Below, one piece after another: positions 8,337 to 16,782 of a stretch of DNA of 64,000 bases (its first letter is position 1; each line of letters begins with the position of its first letter). The stretch is from Flammeovirgaceae bacterium UBA1842 (GTDB lineage: Bacteria > Bacteroidota > Bacteroidia > Cytophagales > Cyclobacteriaceae): NCBI GenBank assembly GCA_002338655.1, contig DDIU01000053.1, forward strand, positions 164,037 to 228,036. The letters run 5' to 3'. Both the position numbers and the translations under genes were made by a program. Under the pieces are notes generated by a model that made no database searches, was not told where the DNA came from, and saw only the letters and a program-made list of their open reading frames with translations.

Positions 8337-9719
8337 TTATGGTTTTGTAACCGCATTGGCATCAAGAATAACAGCAGTTTGTGCAAGGGCACGGCCATTC
8401 ATTGTTGCTCCGGTCTGCAGGGTAACACCTGTTTGACATAGGATGATTCCTTCAAAGTGTGAAGTTGTTCCTAAAACTACTTCACCAGCTACTTGCCAGA
8501 AAATATTTTTAGCTTGTGCTCCACCAGTCAACGTTATATTAACTGCAGAACTCATGGTCATATCACCAGCGATTTGGAAGATCCAAACATCATCAGCACC
8601 ACCTGAGATAGTTACATCAGAAGGCATAGTCACTGTATTTGTCCATTTGTAAAGACCAGCATCTAACGTCATTCCACCAATGTTTCCAGTTCCTAATTCC
8701 GAGAAATCAGGTGTTGGACGACCAGCAGCATCATTATACGCAGTGATCATATTTTCAACCGCAGTAGTAAGGTTGGTATTTGTAGGAGATGCCATATCAG
8801 CAGCATATACTTTACCTGTTACTTGTGGTGACGTTGCATATCCTGTAGCATCAGTCAATCCAAATCCGGTGATAAAAGAAGTAGCCGCGGGGCTAAGACC
8901 CATATCGCCAGTGATCGCTGAAGTAGGAGAGTTATTGATTGCTGTTTTAGCAAGAATAACATAGTTACCTGAAGCTCTTAGGTTTACTACTGACAATCCA
9001 GCCTCTGCACCAGTGGTAAACGTCCACGCTTTAGTATTAGCTATTGCATTACCGGCTAAATCTTTAACAGCAGTAGTAACAGTAGCGGTATAACTCAAGC
9101 TCGCATCTAAAATAGCATCAGGAATAAAACGTGCTGTTTTATTATTGTATTCGATAGAACCTTCAACAGCAGTTGTACCTTGCACTACTATAAAAGAAGT
9201 AGGCGTAAAAGAAGCCGCACTCATGCTCTCACTAAAAGTGATAGAAATCACTTTGTTACGAGCTACATTGGTTGCATCTGCAAGTGGATCGGTAGAAATA
9301 ATCGTTGGCGCAATAATATCAACAAGTATTCCTGTAGTAAAGCTAAAAGTATAATCACTAGCTATTCCTAAACCACCAGAATCCTTAACAGTATTTGCTA
9401 AAGTACCTGTGTACAACGTACTTGCTTTCAGATTATTAAGTGGCGTAAAAGTAGCTGTCTTATTACTATAAGCTACTGTACCCACCACTGCAGTTGCACC
9501 TTCCGCAACAGTGAACGATGTGGAAGTAATTGTAGCTGCATCCATATCCTTATTAAAGGTAATTTCTATAGAAGAGTTGGTTGCCACATCTACCTCATCA
9601 ATTGTGGGATTGGTAGAAACTACCGTTGGAGCCAAGATCGTTGGTTCATCATCCTTACAGCCTACTGCTATTAAAAGTGGCAGCATGACTAATATTTGTA
9701 TTCGTTTTAAAAATTTCAT
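8337..9719 (-). CDS. Two Ig-like domains plus DUF3494 ice-binding-like lipoprotein
   Basis: A 460-aa protein with a lipoprotein signal (LLIAVGC) and two tandem bacterial Ig-like repeats of the SbsA/Big_5 type (about 30-130 and 135-235). Each starts P-T-I-x-S/E-x-x-P and contains NSSIEITFNKDMD or NKVISITFSESM, ending in FTTG. A C-terminal DUF3494 domain follows from about 240 to 460 (NNSPTSAITGDMGLSP ... AQAKNIFWQVAGEV). The Ig modules probably act as a stalk that lifts the DUF3494 domain off the membrane (inference). It is paralogous to the adjacent 246-aa protein, and both share an operator-like dyad. Confidence 0.92.
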   Translation of the reverse strand: MKFLKRIQILVMLPLLIAVGCKDDEPTILAPTVVSTNPTIDEVDVATNSSIEITFNKDMDAATITSTSFTVAEGATAVVGTVAYSNKTATFTPLNNLKASTLYTGTLANTVKDSGGLGIASDYTFSFTTGILVDIIAPTIISTDPLADATNVARNKVISITFSESMSAASFTPTSFIVVQGTTAVEGSIEYNNKTARFIPDAILDASLSYTATVTTAVKDLAGNAIANTKAWTFTTGAEAGLSVVNLRASGNYVILAKTAINNSPTSAITGDMGLSPAATSFITGFGLTDATGYATSPQVTGKVYAADMASPTNTNLTTAVENMITAYNDAAGRPTPDFSELGTGNIGGMTLDAGLYKWTNTVTMPSDVTISGGADDVWIFQIAGDMTMSSAVNITLTGGAQAKNIFWQVAGEVVLGTTSHFEGIILCQTGVTLQTGATMNGRALAQTAVILDANAVTKP

Positions 9720-9754
9720 TTCATTTTAGTTTAAGTGACTTTATTATTATGGTA

Positions 9755-9762
9755 CAAAGGTG
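9755..9762 (-). promoter_or_regulatory. Candidate -7 promoter element of the second DUF3494 gene
   Basis: Minus strand reads CACCTTTG, 36 nt before the ATG at 9719. Its TTTG core lies exactly 39 nt from the conserved dyad block, as in the sister gene. Confidence 0.45.
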
Positions 9763-9797
9763 GGCCCCTTCATGGCCGGATGTACTACATACAAAAA

Positions 9798-9823
9798 GGC
9801 AAGAGTTACATATATCACATATG
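9798..9823 (-). promoter_or_regulatory. Conserved dyad operator upstream of the second DUF3494 gene
   Basis: The plus strand reads GGCAAGAGTTAC followed by the dyad CATAT-ATCAC-ATATG (9809-9823). Against the block at 8124 only two of 26 positions differ (9811 c-to-t and 9821 g-to-a). These are symmetric about the dyad centre, so the palindrome is preserved. A further CTCTTGCCTT at 9825-9834 pairs with AAGGCAAGAG at 9796-9805, giving a larger possible hairpin. Confidence 0.65.
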
Positions 9824-9853
9824 CCTCTTGCCTTAAAGGTTAATTTAGAGGGG

Positions 9854-10006
9854 TCAAATTCTTCTTCCTGATATGAGTCTGAATAAAACAGCTATAATGG
9901 CAATAACCAATAGTACATGTATAATGCCCCCAGCACTATATCCTAAAAAGCCTATGGCCCATAGAATAAGCAATATTACTGCAATGGTGTAAAGTAGATT
10001 TCCCAT
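9854..10006 (-). CDS. lmo0937-type small membrane protein (50 aa)
   Basis: Minus strand from the ATG at 10006 encodes a 50-aa peptide beginning MGNLLYTIAVILLILWAIGF and ending in the basic tail SGRRI. It has two hydrophobic helices separated by GYSAGG. This matches the short lmo0937-family membrane peptides found near stress genes in Bacteroidota and Firmicutes. It lies 8 bp downstream of the beta-barrel gene and may be co-transcribed with it. Confidence 0.85.
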   Translation of the reverse strand: MGNLLYTIAVILLILWAIGFLGYSAGGIIHVLLVIAIIAVLFRLISGRRI

Positions 10007-10014
10007 GATTTTAT

Positions 10015-10629
10015 TTATTTACCGTTAAATTGAAGTCCTATAGTCGAGACACCACTTGACAAGTCAAGATAAGCCCCCATTCTTTTATTAAAATGATAAG
10101 TAGCTCCTACATGAACATCTAAGAATACTTGGCTACCCTTATTGAAATGATTTTTATTTCCTTGATAACCAGTATCCCATGTAGAATTTACTATGGCGAA
10201 TCCTAATGATGCTCCAGCGTAAATATCCCAATCTGAGGTGGCATTGATTAAATCGTCAAAATAGTAGTAACTTTTTATGCCTATTGGAACCACAACTTCA
10301 CTGTAGGTATAATATCGATCAGGATTATTGTTGTTACCCCAATAGTAGTCGTCTTTAAAAGCATAAATACTGGCAAATGGCGCCAATGTGAGGTTTTTGA
10401 CTACGTCAATTTCGTAATTGATATTAAAAACAGGGATTGTTTTACCTGCATACCTATAGTATCCAGAATAGCCTGCAACACCAACACCCATATTTAGTGT
10501 TTTGCCATAGTGCTCTTGTGAGTAACCATCAAAATGGAAAGCCATCAATAGTAGACAAAAAACGGGAAATCGCCAACAAGGAACTTGAAGGCTTGAGCTA
10601 TTCTGCAAAACTTGCCTCCCAATATTCAT
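10015..10629 (-). CDS. Outer-membrane beta-barrel-like protein with disturbed 5' end
   Basis: The mature part (from about GYSQEHYGKTLN) has alternating aromatic/polar strands and ends in a barrel-like C-terminus, typical of small Bacteroidota outer-membrane barrel proteins. The hydrophobic core of a signal peptide (FPVFCLLLMAF) precedes it, but the only ATG that includes this core (10629) lies inside sequence that codes for the sensor kinase on the other strand. The next ATG (10545) would leave only a stub of signal peptide. The original 5' end has therefore probably been lost at a rearrangement near 10545-10575. Whether a working export signal remains is uncertain. Confidence 0.7.
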   Translation of the reverse strand: MNIGRQVLQNSSSLQVPCWRFPVFCLLLMAFHFDGYSQEHYGKTLNMGVGVAGYSGYYRYAGKTIPVFNINYEIDVVKNLTLAPFASIYAFKDDYYWGNNNNPDRYYTYSEVVVPIGIKSYYYFDDLINATSDWDIYAGASLGFAIVNSTWDTGYQGNKNHFNKGSQVFLDVHVGATYHFNKRMGAYLDLSSGVSTIGLQFNGK

Positions 10630-12599
10630 TGAGCATTATTGAAGCTACACTTGACCCATTGGTGACGATTAGTGCAAAAGGTAAGATTACCGATATGAAT
10701 CAGGCAACGGTTGGTATTACGGGGGTTACACGCGATAAATTAACGGGTACTGACTTTTTTGATTACTTTACTGAGCCTCAAAAAGCAAGAGAAGTATATC
10801 AAGAGGTATTTGCTGAGGGGTCAGTCAACGATTTTCCGCTGACTGTACGCCATGTAGAGGGCGAATTGACGGATGTGCTTTTTAATGGCTCTGTCTATAA
10901 GGATGATGACGACAATGTTTTAGGGGCTGTTATTGTTGCCAGAGATGTAACCGAACAAAAACGGATAGGTAAGGAGCTACTGGAAGCAAAAGAAGCAGCT
11001 GAATTGGCCACTTTGGTTGCTCAGGAAGCCAAGATCAAGGCTGAAAAAGTAGCTGAGATTGCAGAAAATGCAATGAAATCCAAACAGCAATTTTTGTCAA
11101 ACATGAGTCATGAGATCCGTACTCCTATGAACGCGATTATTGGCTTCACGAAAGTGATGTTAAAAACAGAGCTTACTGCCAAGCAAAAAGAATTTTTAAC
11201 CTCTATTAAAATGAGTGGTGACTCATTGATTGTACTCATCAACGATATTCTTGATTTGGCCAAGGTGGATGCCGGAAAGATGACTTTTGAAAAGTCGCCT
11301 TTTAAAATGTCTTCCTCCTTGTCATCCATGCTTCATTTATTCGAAACAAAAATTCGTGAAAAGAACCTGACGCTCATTAAAAAATATGATGACAACATAC
11401 CAGAGGTATTACTTGGAGATCCTGCACGGCTGCACCAAATCATTCTAAACCTGGTAAGTAACGCAGTAAAATTTACCTCCCAAGGCCGTATTACCGTTTC
11501 GGTACGTATGCTCAGTGAGGCGGAAGAGAGCGTTCGTGTCGAATTTTCAATTGCAGATACGGGTATAGGAATTAACGAAAATAAAATAAATCAGATCTTC
11601 GATAATTTTCATCAGGCATCAAGCGATATATCGAGGATCTATGGCGGTACAGGTCTTGGACTTGCCATTGTCAAGCAGTTGGTAGAAGCTCAGGGTGGGA
11701 GCATCAGTGTAAAAAGTGTGATAGATGTAGGAACGGTTTTCAGCTTTATTCTCGACTTTCAGCGTACCGATCAGGAGGCATTATCAGAGGCGGCATCGGT
11801 AGATTTGGTGGAAGACATCAAAAATATCAAGGTATTGGTGGTGGAAGATATTATGCTTAACCAGCTGTTAATGAAGACCTTATTAGATGAATTTGGCTTT
11901 GAACGTGATATAGCGCCCAATGGCCTTATTGCCATTGAAAAACTAAAAGAGAAATCATACGATATTATTTTGATGGACTTGCAAATGCCAGAAATGAACG
12001 GCTTTGAAGCCACGGAATATATCCGAAACACACTACATTCAAAAATCCCCATCATTGCCCTTACAGCAGATGTAACCACCGTGGACCTGGAAAAATGCAA
12101 GGCGGTAGGTATGAATGATTACATTGCCAAGCCTGTAGATGATAAGCTGCTATATAGTAAAATTGTTGGGCTGGTGGCTAAGCCAATGCCCGTACAAACA
12201 GCAGAAGATAAAGAAGACGATCATACTACTATAAAGTGCATTGATCTTACTTATCTTAAACAATTCACTAAGGCAAATCCACAAATAATAATGGAAATGA
12301 TTCAGCTCTATCTTGAGCAAACACCTCCTTTGATTGCTTTAATGAGAGAAAGCTATGAATCTAAAGACTGGGATACCTTGCGAGCCGCAGTGCATAAATT
12401 AATTCCTTCGTTTTCTATAGTAGGTATTCATGTGGACTTTACCAATATGGCTAAAAAACTACAGGAGTATGCGCTAGCGAAAGAATACAATGAAAAAATG
12501 GAAACCCTGGTATTACAAATAGAGAATGTTTGTACGCAGGCTTGTGAAGAGTTAGTGGAAGAATATGAAATGTTAAAAAATGGAAATAATGAAAACTGA
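10437..12599 (+). CDS. Hybrid sensor histidine kinase (PAS-HisKA-HATPase-REC-HPt), probably N-terminally truncated
   Basis: Recognisable homology begins at about 10566 (residue 44). After it come a PAS domain (about 65-175), a coiled linker, HisKA with the SHEIRTPMNAIIGF H-box (about 224), HATPase_c (N box NLVSNAVKF, G boxes DTGIGI and GTGLGLAIV), a receiver domain (VVEDIMLNQ; phospho-Asp in IILMDLQMP) and a C-terminal HPt domain (His in RAAVHKLIPSF). The first about 40 residues are antisense to the beta-barrel gene and do not look like protein. Related kinases carry an N-terminal sensory region before the NKELE coiled segment, so the sensory input seems lost. An alternative start is TTG at 10593, preceded by AAGGA. 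The downstream response regulator overlaps it by 20 bp. Confidence 0.85.
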   Translation: MFYLHTYSIQNSLQHQHPYLVFCHSALVSNHQNGKPSIVDKKREIANKELEGLSYSAKLASQYSLSIIEATLDPLVTISAKGKITDMNQATVGITGVTRDKLTGTDFFDYFTEPQKAREVYQEVFAEGSVNDFPLTVRHVEGELTDVLFNGSVYKDDDDNVLGAVIVARDVTEQKRIGKELLEAKEAAELATLVAQEAKIKAEKVAEIAENAMKSKQQFLSNMSHEIRTPMNAIIGFTKVMLKTELTAKQKEFLTSIKMSGDSLIVLINDILDLAKVDAGKMTFEKSPFKMSSSLSSMLHLFETKIREKNLTLIKKYDDNIPEVLLGDPARLHQIILNLVSNAVKFTSQGRITVSVRMLSEAEESVRVEFSIADTGIGINENKINQIFDNFHQASSDISRIYGGTGLGLAIVKQLVEAQGGSISVKSVIDVGTVFSFILDFQRTDQEALSEAASVDLVEDIKNIKVLVVEDIMLNQLLMKTLLDEFGFERDIAPNGLIAIEKLKEKSYDIILMDLQMPEMNGFEATEYIRNTLHSKIPIIALTADVTTVDLEKCKAVGMNDYIAKPVDDKLLYSKIVGLVAKPMPVQTAEDKEDDHTTIKCIDLTYLKQFTKANPQIIMEMIQLYLEQTPPLIALMRESYESKDWDTLRAAVHKLIPSFSIVGIHVDFTNMAKKLQEYALAKEYNEKMETLVLQIENVCTQACEELVEEYEMLKNGNNEN

Positions 12600-13020
12600 A
12601 AAAATAAAAATATTTTTAGTAGATGATGACGCTTTATATTTGAAATCGTTAGAGGTCGAATTTATGCAACAGGCGGACTTTTCCATAGAAACGTATGCAA
12701 CTGGTGAAGAATGCTTAAAAAACATTTCACATGATCCCGATGTAATCATTTTGGATTATCATCTCGATGGTATTGACAAAAATGCCATGAATGGGCTGGA
12801 TACCTTAGATAAAATCAAAGAGATCAATCCGGACATTCCCGTTCTGATGTTGTCTTCACAAGACAAAATAGATGTGGCCATTAGCTGTATGCATCACAGA
12901 GCCTTTGACTATGTAGTGAAAAGTGAAACTGCTTTTCTTCGGCTTAAAAAGATCATTACCACCTTATTTAAATACAAAAAAATGGAAAAAGAACTGAGCT
13001 GGTATATTGAGAGGATGTAA
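12580..13020 (+). CDS. Stand-alone response regulator receiver protein
   Basis: A 146-aa single receiver domain with acidic pocket VDDD near the N-terminus, phospho-acceptor Asp in IILDYHLDG, a conserved Ser in LMLSSQD and Lys in YVVKSE. There is no output domain, so it probably acts in a phosphorelay or by protein contact. It overlaps the hybrid kinase by 20 bp; an in-frame ATG at 12589 is an equally likely start. It is the natural partner of the HPt-bearing kinase. Confidence 0.9.
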   Translation: MEIMKTEKIKIFLVDDDALYLKSLEVEFMQQADFSIETYATGEECLKNISHDPDVIILDYHLDGIDKNAMNGLDTLDKIKEINPDIPVLMLSSQDKIDVAISCMHHRAFDYVVKSETAFLRLKKIITTLFKYKKMEKELSWYIERM

Positions 13021-13026
13021 AACAAA

Positions 13027-13107
13027 TTAGTACGTCATTTCCTTCCCGTCAGGCAAGAATCCTTACCATGCATAAACGGTGGTAAAGATTCCTACGGAAT
13101 GACTTAC
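13027..13107. repeat. Imperfect inverted repeat (intergenic palindrome)
   Basis: The sequence from GTCATTTCC to GGAATGAC forms a long imperfect hairpin: GTCATT pairs with AATGAC, and GAATCCTTACCA roughly with TGGTAAAGATTC. It lies directly after the response-regulator stop and next to the tandem repeat, and resembles the interspersed GTCATTTC elements of Bacteroidota. Confidence 0.6.
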
Positions 13108-13119
13108 TCCACGGCCTGT

Positions 13120-13470
13120 GTCACCCCGGATTTACTCCGGGTCCCTTGATCGGGGACATCTGCCGTAAAATCACACGAAATCTCAATTAGCACGTCATTT
13201 CGCAGCGCAGCGGAGAAATCCTTATCAAATCCTGCTAGCGCGCGATTGCAGGCTCTTTTTCTCGGTTAGTGTCACCCCGGATTTACTCCGGGGTCCCTTG
13301 ATCGGGGAGGCCTGCCGTAAAATCACACGAAATCTCAATTAGCACGTCATTTCGCAGCGCAGCGGAGAAATCCTTATTAAATCCTGCTAGCGCGCGATTG
13401 CAGGCTCTTTTTCTCGGTTAGTGTCACCCCGGATTTACTCCGGGGTCTCCTGATCGGGGAGGCCTGCCTT
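13120..13470. repeat. Tandem direct repeat, about 151/152-bp unit, 2.3 copies
   Basis: GTCACCCCGGATTTACTCC recurs at 13120, 13271 and 13423. Units 1 and 2 are nearly identical over their whole length; unit 1 is one base shorter because the stem reads CCGGG instead of CCGGGG. Each unit contains the hairpin ACCCCGGA-TTTAC-TCCGGGGT and the segment GTCATTTCGCAGCGCAGCGG, a motif of widespread intergenic palindromes. No reading frame is convincing. The third unit is cut after about 50 bp. Confidence 0.85.
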
Positions 13471-13500
13471 ATTCCACAGTCCGTGCCTCACAAACCAAAA

Positions 13501-13740
13501 AATAATGAATGCTGAATATCGAATAATGAATTATGAATGCTGAATATCCAATAACGAATAACCAACAACCATTAACCATTAACAATTAACCAATAACAAA
13601 TAACGAACAACCAAAAACCCCCTTTGTTGAATTACGAATGCTGAATATCGAATAATGAATTATAAATGTTGAATAACGAATGCTGAATATTGAATATCGA
13701 ATATCGAATAACGAATAATGAATAATGAATTTCGAACAAA
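13501..13740. repeat. Degenerate heptamer satellite, copy B
   Basis: Two blocks with a strict 7-nt period: 17 units at 13501-13619 (AATAATG, AATGCTG, AATATCG ... AATAACC, ATTAACC) and 16 units at 13629-13740 (GAATTAC, GAATGCT, GAATATC, GAATAAC ...). It lies between the tandem repeat and the convergent hsdR stop. The rest of the 13021-13779 gap is the two repeats listed above; no gene is visible. Confidence 0.85.
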
Positions 13741-13779
13741 AGCCACTACTATCCCAAACTAAAAAAAAACGATTTTATT

Positions 13780-16700
13780 CTACCCATGCATCGGCCAGTC
13801 ACTGTATTGCCCTTCGGCTTGTTCGATGACTTCTTGGAGCAATTTATCCAATGCTGAAAAGGGCACTTTTCCTTTGAGTTCTTTTTTTACTGCTAAGCGA
13901 ATAGCTGCACGAGCGTCTTCCTTTTTCGTCCAATCCAGTTGAAGGTTTTTCTTCACAGAGGCCACAACACCATGCACCAAATCCTGAATCGGCCCTGCTT
14001 CATTCAAAATAGCTTGGTTGGCGGATAGTAAGTCATAGAAAGCCAATTCATCTTCTGTTAAACCTAATTGTTTTGTTCGGATGTCATCGTTCTTAAACTC
14101 ATTGGCGATATCGAGCAAATGTTTGATGGCCGCAATGGAATCAAGACTATTTTTATGGTAATTGCCCAGTACCTTTTCCAGTTCTTCTTTTAGGCTGGTC
14201 ATTTTCTTAATGTTCTTGGGCATTCGAACTTTCAATTCATCATTAATGATTCTTCTAAGTAGCTCGACTTTAATATTTTCGCCACCTTTTTCCTTCACGA
14301 TGGCCTGAAAAGAATCATCAATAATCGAAATATCGATCCGGTCTAAATCATACATGGACGCTAAATCAACAATAGTATGCGACTCTATTGATTTGTTGAT
14401 TAAATCCTTGATGCGATCATTCTTTTCCTTCTGTTTACCAGATGGGTTTTTGATCTTTCTTATGATCTGACGAATTTTCTGGATCACGCCAACGTCTTCT
14501 TGAATGGCCCAGATGCGTTTATCAGAATTAGTCATGGCGACCAATTCAGTGAGTTTTTTTTCTTCCAAAAGAAAATCATCTGTGATGGCATCTGATTTCA
14601 ACAGATCATTGACAAGGTTATTTGACCAGTTTAGTTTTTCAGTGGCAGACATTTTGTTCACCTCATCCAGATCAAAATTGCCCATCAAGCTTTTCACTTT
14701 TGCGAATTGCTCCAAACAAACTATGACTGCCGCTTCTAAATCGAAGGTTATTTTGCCTCTACCTCCACTGCCCGTATATTTTTTAGTGGCTTCTGCCAAT
14801 GATCCCGAAATACCAATAAAATCTACCACCAAGCCATTGGGTTTGTCCTCAAACACTCGGTTAACCCGTGCTATCGCTTGCATGAGGTTATGGCCCTTCA
14901 TTACCTTATCAATATACATGGTATGCGCACAGGGCGCATCAAATCCCGTTAGCCACATGTCACGAACAATCACCAATTGCAAAGGGTCTTCAGGCGTTTT
15001 AAAGCGTTTCTTCACTGCCTCCATGGCCTCTTTGGTACGGATGTGAGCGTTCCACTCTTTTGGGTCTGTGCCAATGTTACTGGTCATGATCACGGCTACT
15101 TCTGGGCAACCCTCCAGTGCAGTAAGGGCATTGTACATTTTCACGCAGTTTCTGCGGCTCATGCACACAATCATGGCCTTACCCTCCAAAGTCTCAATAC
15201 GTGCATTGAAGTGCGTTAAAATATCCTTTGCCACACGTTGAACTCTGTCCTCAGCACCAGCGGCATCTTCCACGGCTGCCCAAACACTATGGCTTGATTC
15301 ATCTTCTCCTTCCTCAATTTCTTCCAGTTCCTTGGCATACTCTCCTTTAATGTTCAAGGGTACCATTTTAGGTTCATAGTAAATAGGAACGGTGGCTCCA
15401 TCCTCAACTGATTGCTTTATATCATAGGTATGAATGGTTTTGCCAAATACCTGTTCTGTATCTGCACCTTTACTATCCACAGGTGTACCGGTAAACCCAA
15501 TAAAAGAGGCGTTGGGCAGGGCAATTCTCAAGTTTTGGGCAAAACCCCCATCCTTAAACCCGTATTGCGTTCTGTGCGCCTCATCGGCCATCACAATTAA
15601 GTTAAAACGCTCGGATAAAACCGGATGTTCAATTTCCTTTCCTTCTTCTAAATCTTTTAATCTAAACTTCTCAATGGTGGTGAAGATTACACCTCCGCCA
15701 TCTGTGCTTAACAAGGCTCTTAACTCGTCTGTAGATTCCGCATGTTGAATGTCGCCCACTAAATCTTTACAAAGAATGAAGTTCTCATAGAGCTGTTGAT
15801 CAAGGTCACTGCGATCGACTTGGATAACGATGGTAGGGTTCTTCATTTCGGGCAGTTGCCGAAGTATCCCTGTAAGTATGGCCATGGAAATGCTCTTGCC
15901 CGAACCTTGGGTGTGCCAGATCACGCCTATGCGCCCATCGCCTTTTGGTTTGATGTTATTGACCGCACTTTGTACCGCTTTAGTAATGCCCCAATATTGA
16001 TGATACTTTGCACCCTTTTTGATGATCTTGCCGTTGTGGTCTTCGTGGAAGATAAAGTTCTTCAAGTAGTTGAGCAGTGTAGATTTGGGGAACAACCCTT
16101 TTAACAACGTCTCTAATTGTAGGTTGGCATTTTGTTCGGTATCATCGCCTTTGAGGCTTTTCCAAGGGGCAAACCATTTGATGGACGAATTGTACATGCC
16201 GTGCAATGCCTCCATGCCATCTGACACCACGGTTATCGCATTGTAATCGAATAATTGCGGGATGTCCTCAATATAATGGCTGATTTGATTGTGCGCATTT
16301 TCCACTCCCACATCTTCACCGAACATGTTCTTGAACTCGAAAACAATGAGAGGAATACCATTAATGAAAATGACCAAATCGGGCCTGCGGGTGTTTTTAC
16401 CAATGACCGTTACTTCATCAGCACAGATGAATGAGTTTTTCTCTGGTTCATCGAAATTGATGGGATAGAGGTGTTTGGCATTTTCCTTTCCTTGGGCATC
16501 TTTCCAAGAAATATCTATGCCTTGTGCCATTTTACGATGAAAATCTCGGTTGCGATGATCAAGGTCCATGCCTGCGTGCTGGGTGAAAATAGCCGCTGCT
16601 TCATGGATGACCGTAGCAGGCACATCGGGATAGGTGGTTTTTAAAAAAGTAAGGAGTTCCTCCTCTAGAATTACTCTTTTAAGCTCACGCTTAAGGCTGT

Positions 16701-16782
16701 TGCCTTCTTGGTGGGTATATCCCAAGCCTTGTAGCCACTCGATGGCTGCCTTTTGAACTGTTATCTCGATCATCTCTGTCAT
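13780..16782 (-). CDS. hsdR: Type I restriction enzyme, restriction (R) subunit
   Basis: The 1000-aa motor and nuclease subunit of a type I R-M system. It has an N-terminal PD-(D/E)xK nuclease (RPDLVIFINGIPLIVFEFKN, about 130-150) and a superfamily 2 helicase core: Walker A QGSGKS at about 288-296, DEAH box ADEAHRTQYG near 397, GFTGTP motif III and motif VI QAIARVNRVF. A C-terminal helical region for complex assembly follows. Its start overlaps the hsdS stop (ATGA at 16779-16782), giving translational coupling. Length is normal and all core motifs are intact. Confidence 0.96.
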   Translation of the reverse strand: MTEMIEITVQKAAIEWLQGLGYTHQEGNSLKRELKRVILEEELLTFLKTTYPDVPATVIHEAAAIFTQHAGMDLDHRNRDFHRKMAQGIDISWKDAQGKENAKHLYPINFDEPEKNSFICADEVTVIGKNTRRPDLVIFINGIPLIVFEFKNMFGEDVGVENAHNQISHYIEDIPQLFDYNAITVVSDGMEALHGMYNSSIKWFAPWKSLKGDDTEQNANLQLETLLKGLFPKSTLLNYLKNFIFHEDHNGKIIKKGAKYHQYWGITKAVQSAVNNIKPKGDGRIGVIWHTQGSGKSISMAILTGILRQLPEMKNPTIVIQVDRSDLDQQLYENFILCKDLVGDIQHAESTDELRALLSTDGGGVIFTTIEKFRLKDLEEGKEIEHPVLSERFNLIVMADEAHRTQYGFKDGGFAQNLRIALPNASFIGFTGTPVDSKGADTEQVFGKTIHTYDIKQSVEDGATVPIYYEPKMVPLNIKGEYAKELEEIEEGEDESSHSVWAAVEDAAGAEDRVQRVAKDILTHFNARIETLEGKAMIVCMSRRNCVKMYNALTALEGCPEVAVIMTSNIGTDPKEWNAHIRTKEAMEAVKKRFKTPEDPLQLVIVRDMWLTGFDAPCAHTMYIDKVMKGHNLMQAIARVNRVFEDKPNGLVVDFIGISGSLAEATKKYTGSGGRGKITFDLEAAVIVCLEQFAKVKSLMGNFDLDEVNKMSATEKLNWSNNLVNDLLKSDAITDDFLLEEKKLTELVAMTNSDKRIWAIQEDVGVIQKIRQIIRKIKNPSGKQKEKNDRIKDLINKSIESHTIVDLASMYDLDRIDISIIDDSFQAIVKEKGGENIKVELLRRIINDELKVRMPKNIKKMTSLKEELEKVLGNYHKNSLDSIAAIKHLLDIANEFKNDDIRTKQLGLTEDELAFYDLLSANQAILNEAGPIQDLVHGVVASVKKNLQLDWTKKEDARAAIRLAVKKELKGKVPFSALDKLLQEVIEQAEGQYSDWPMHG

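Noticed and set aside
13120..13470. Possible CRISPR array
   Set aside because: The repeats are about 151 bp and contiguous without unique spacers, so it is a tandem repeat, not a CRISPR array.
14504..15046. Plus-strand frame of 180 aa inside hsdR
   Set aside because: Antisense shadow of a conserved helicase region; no start signal or family resemblance.
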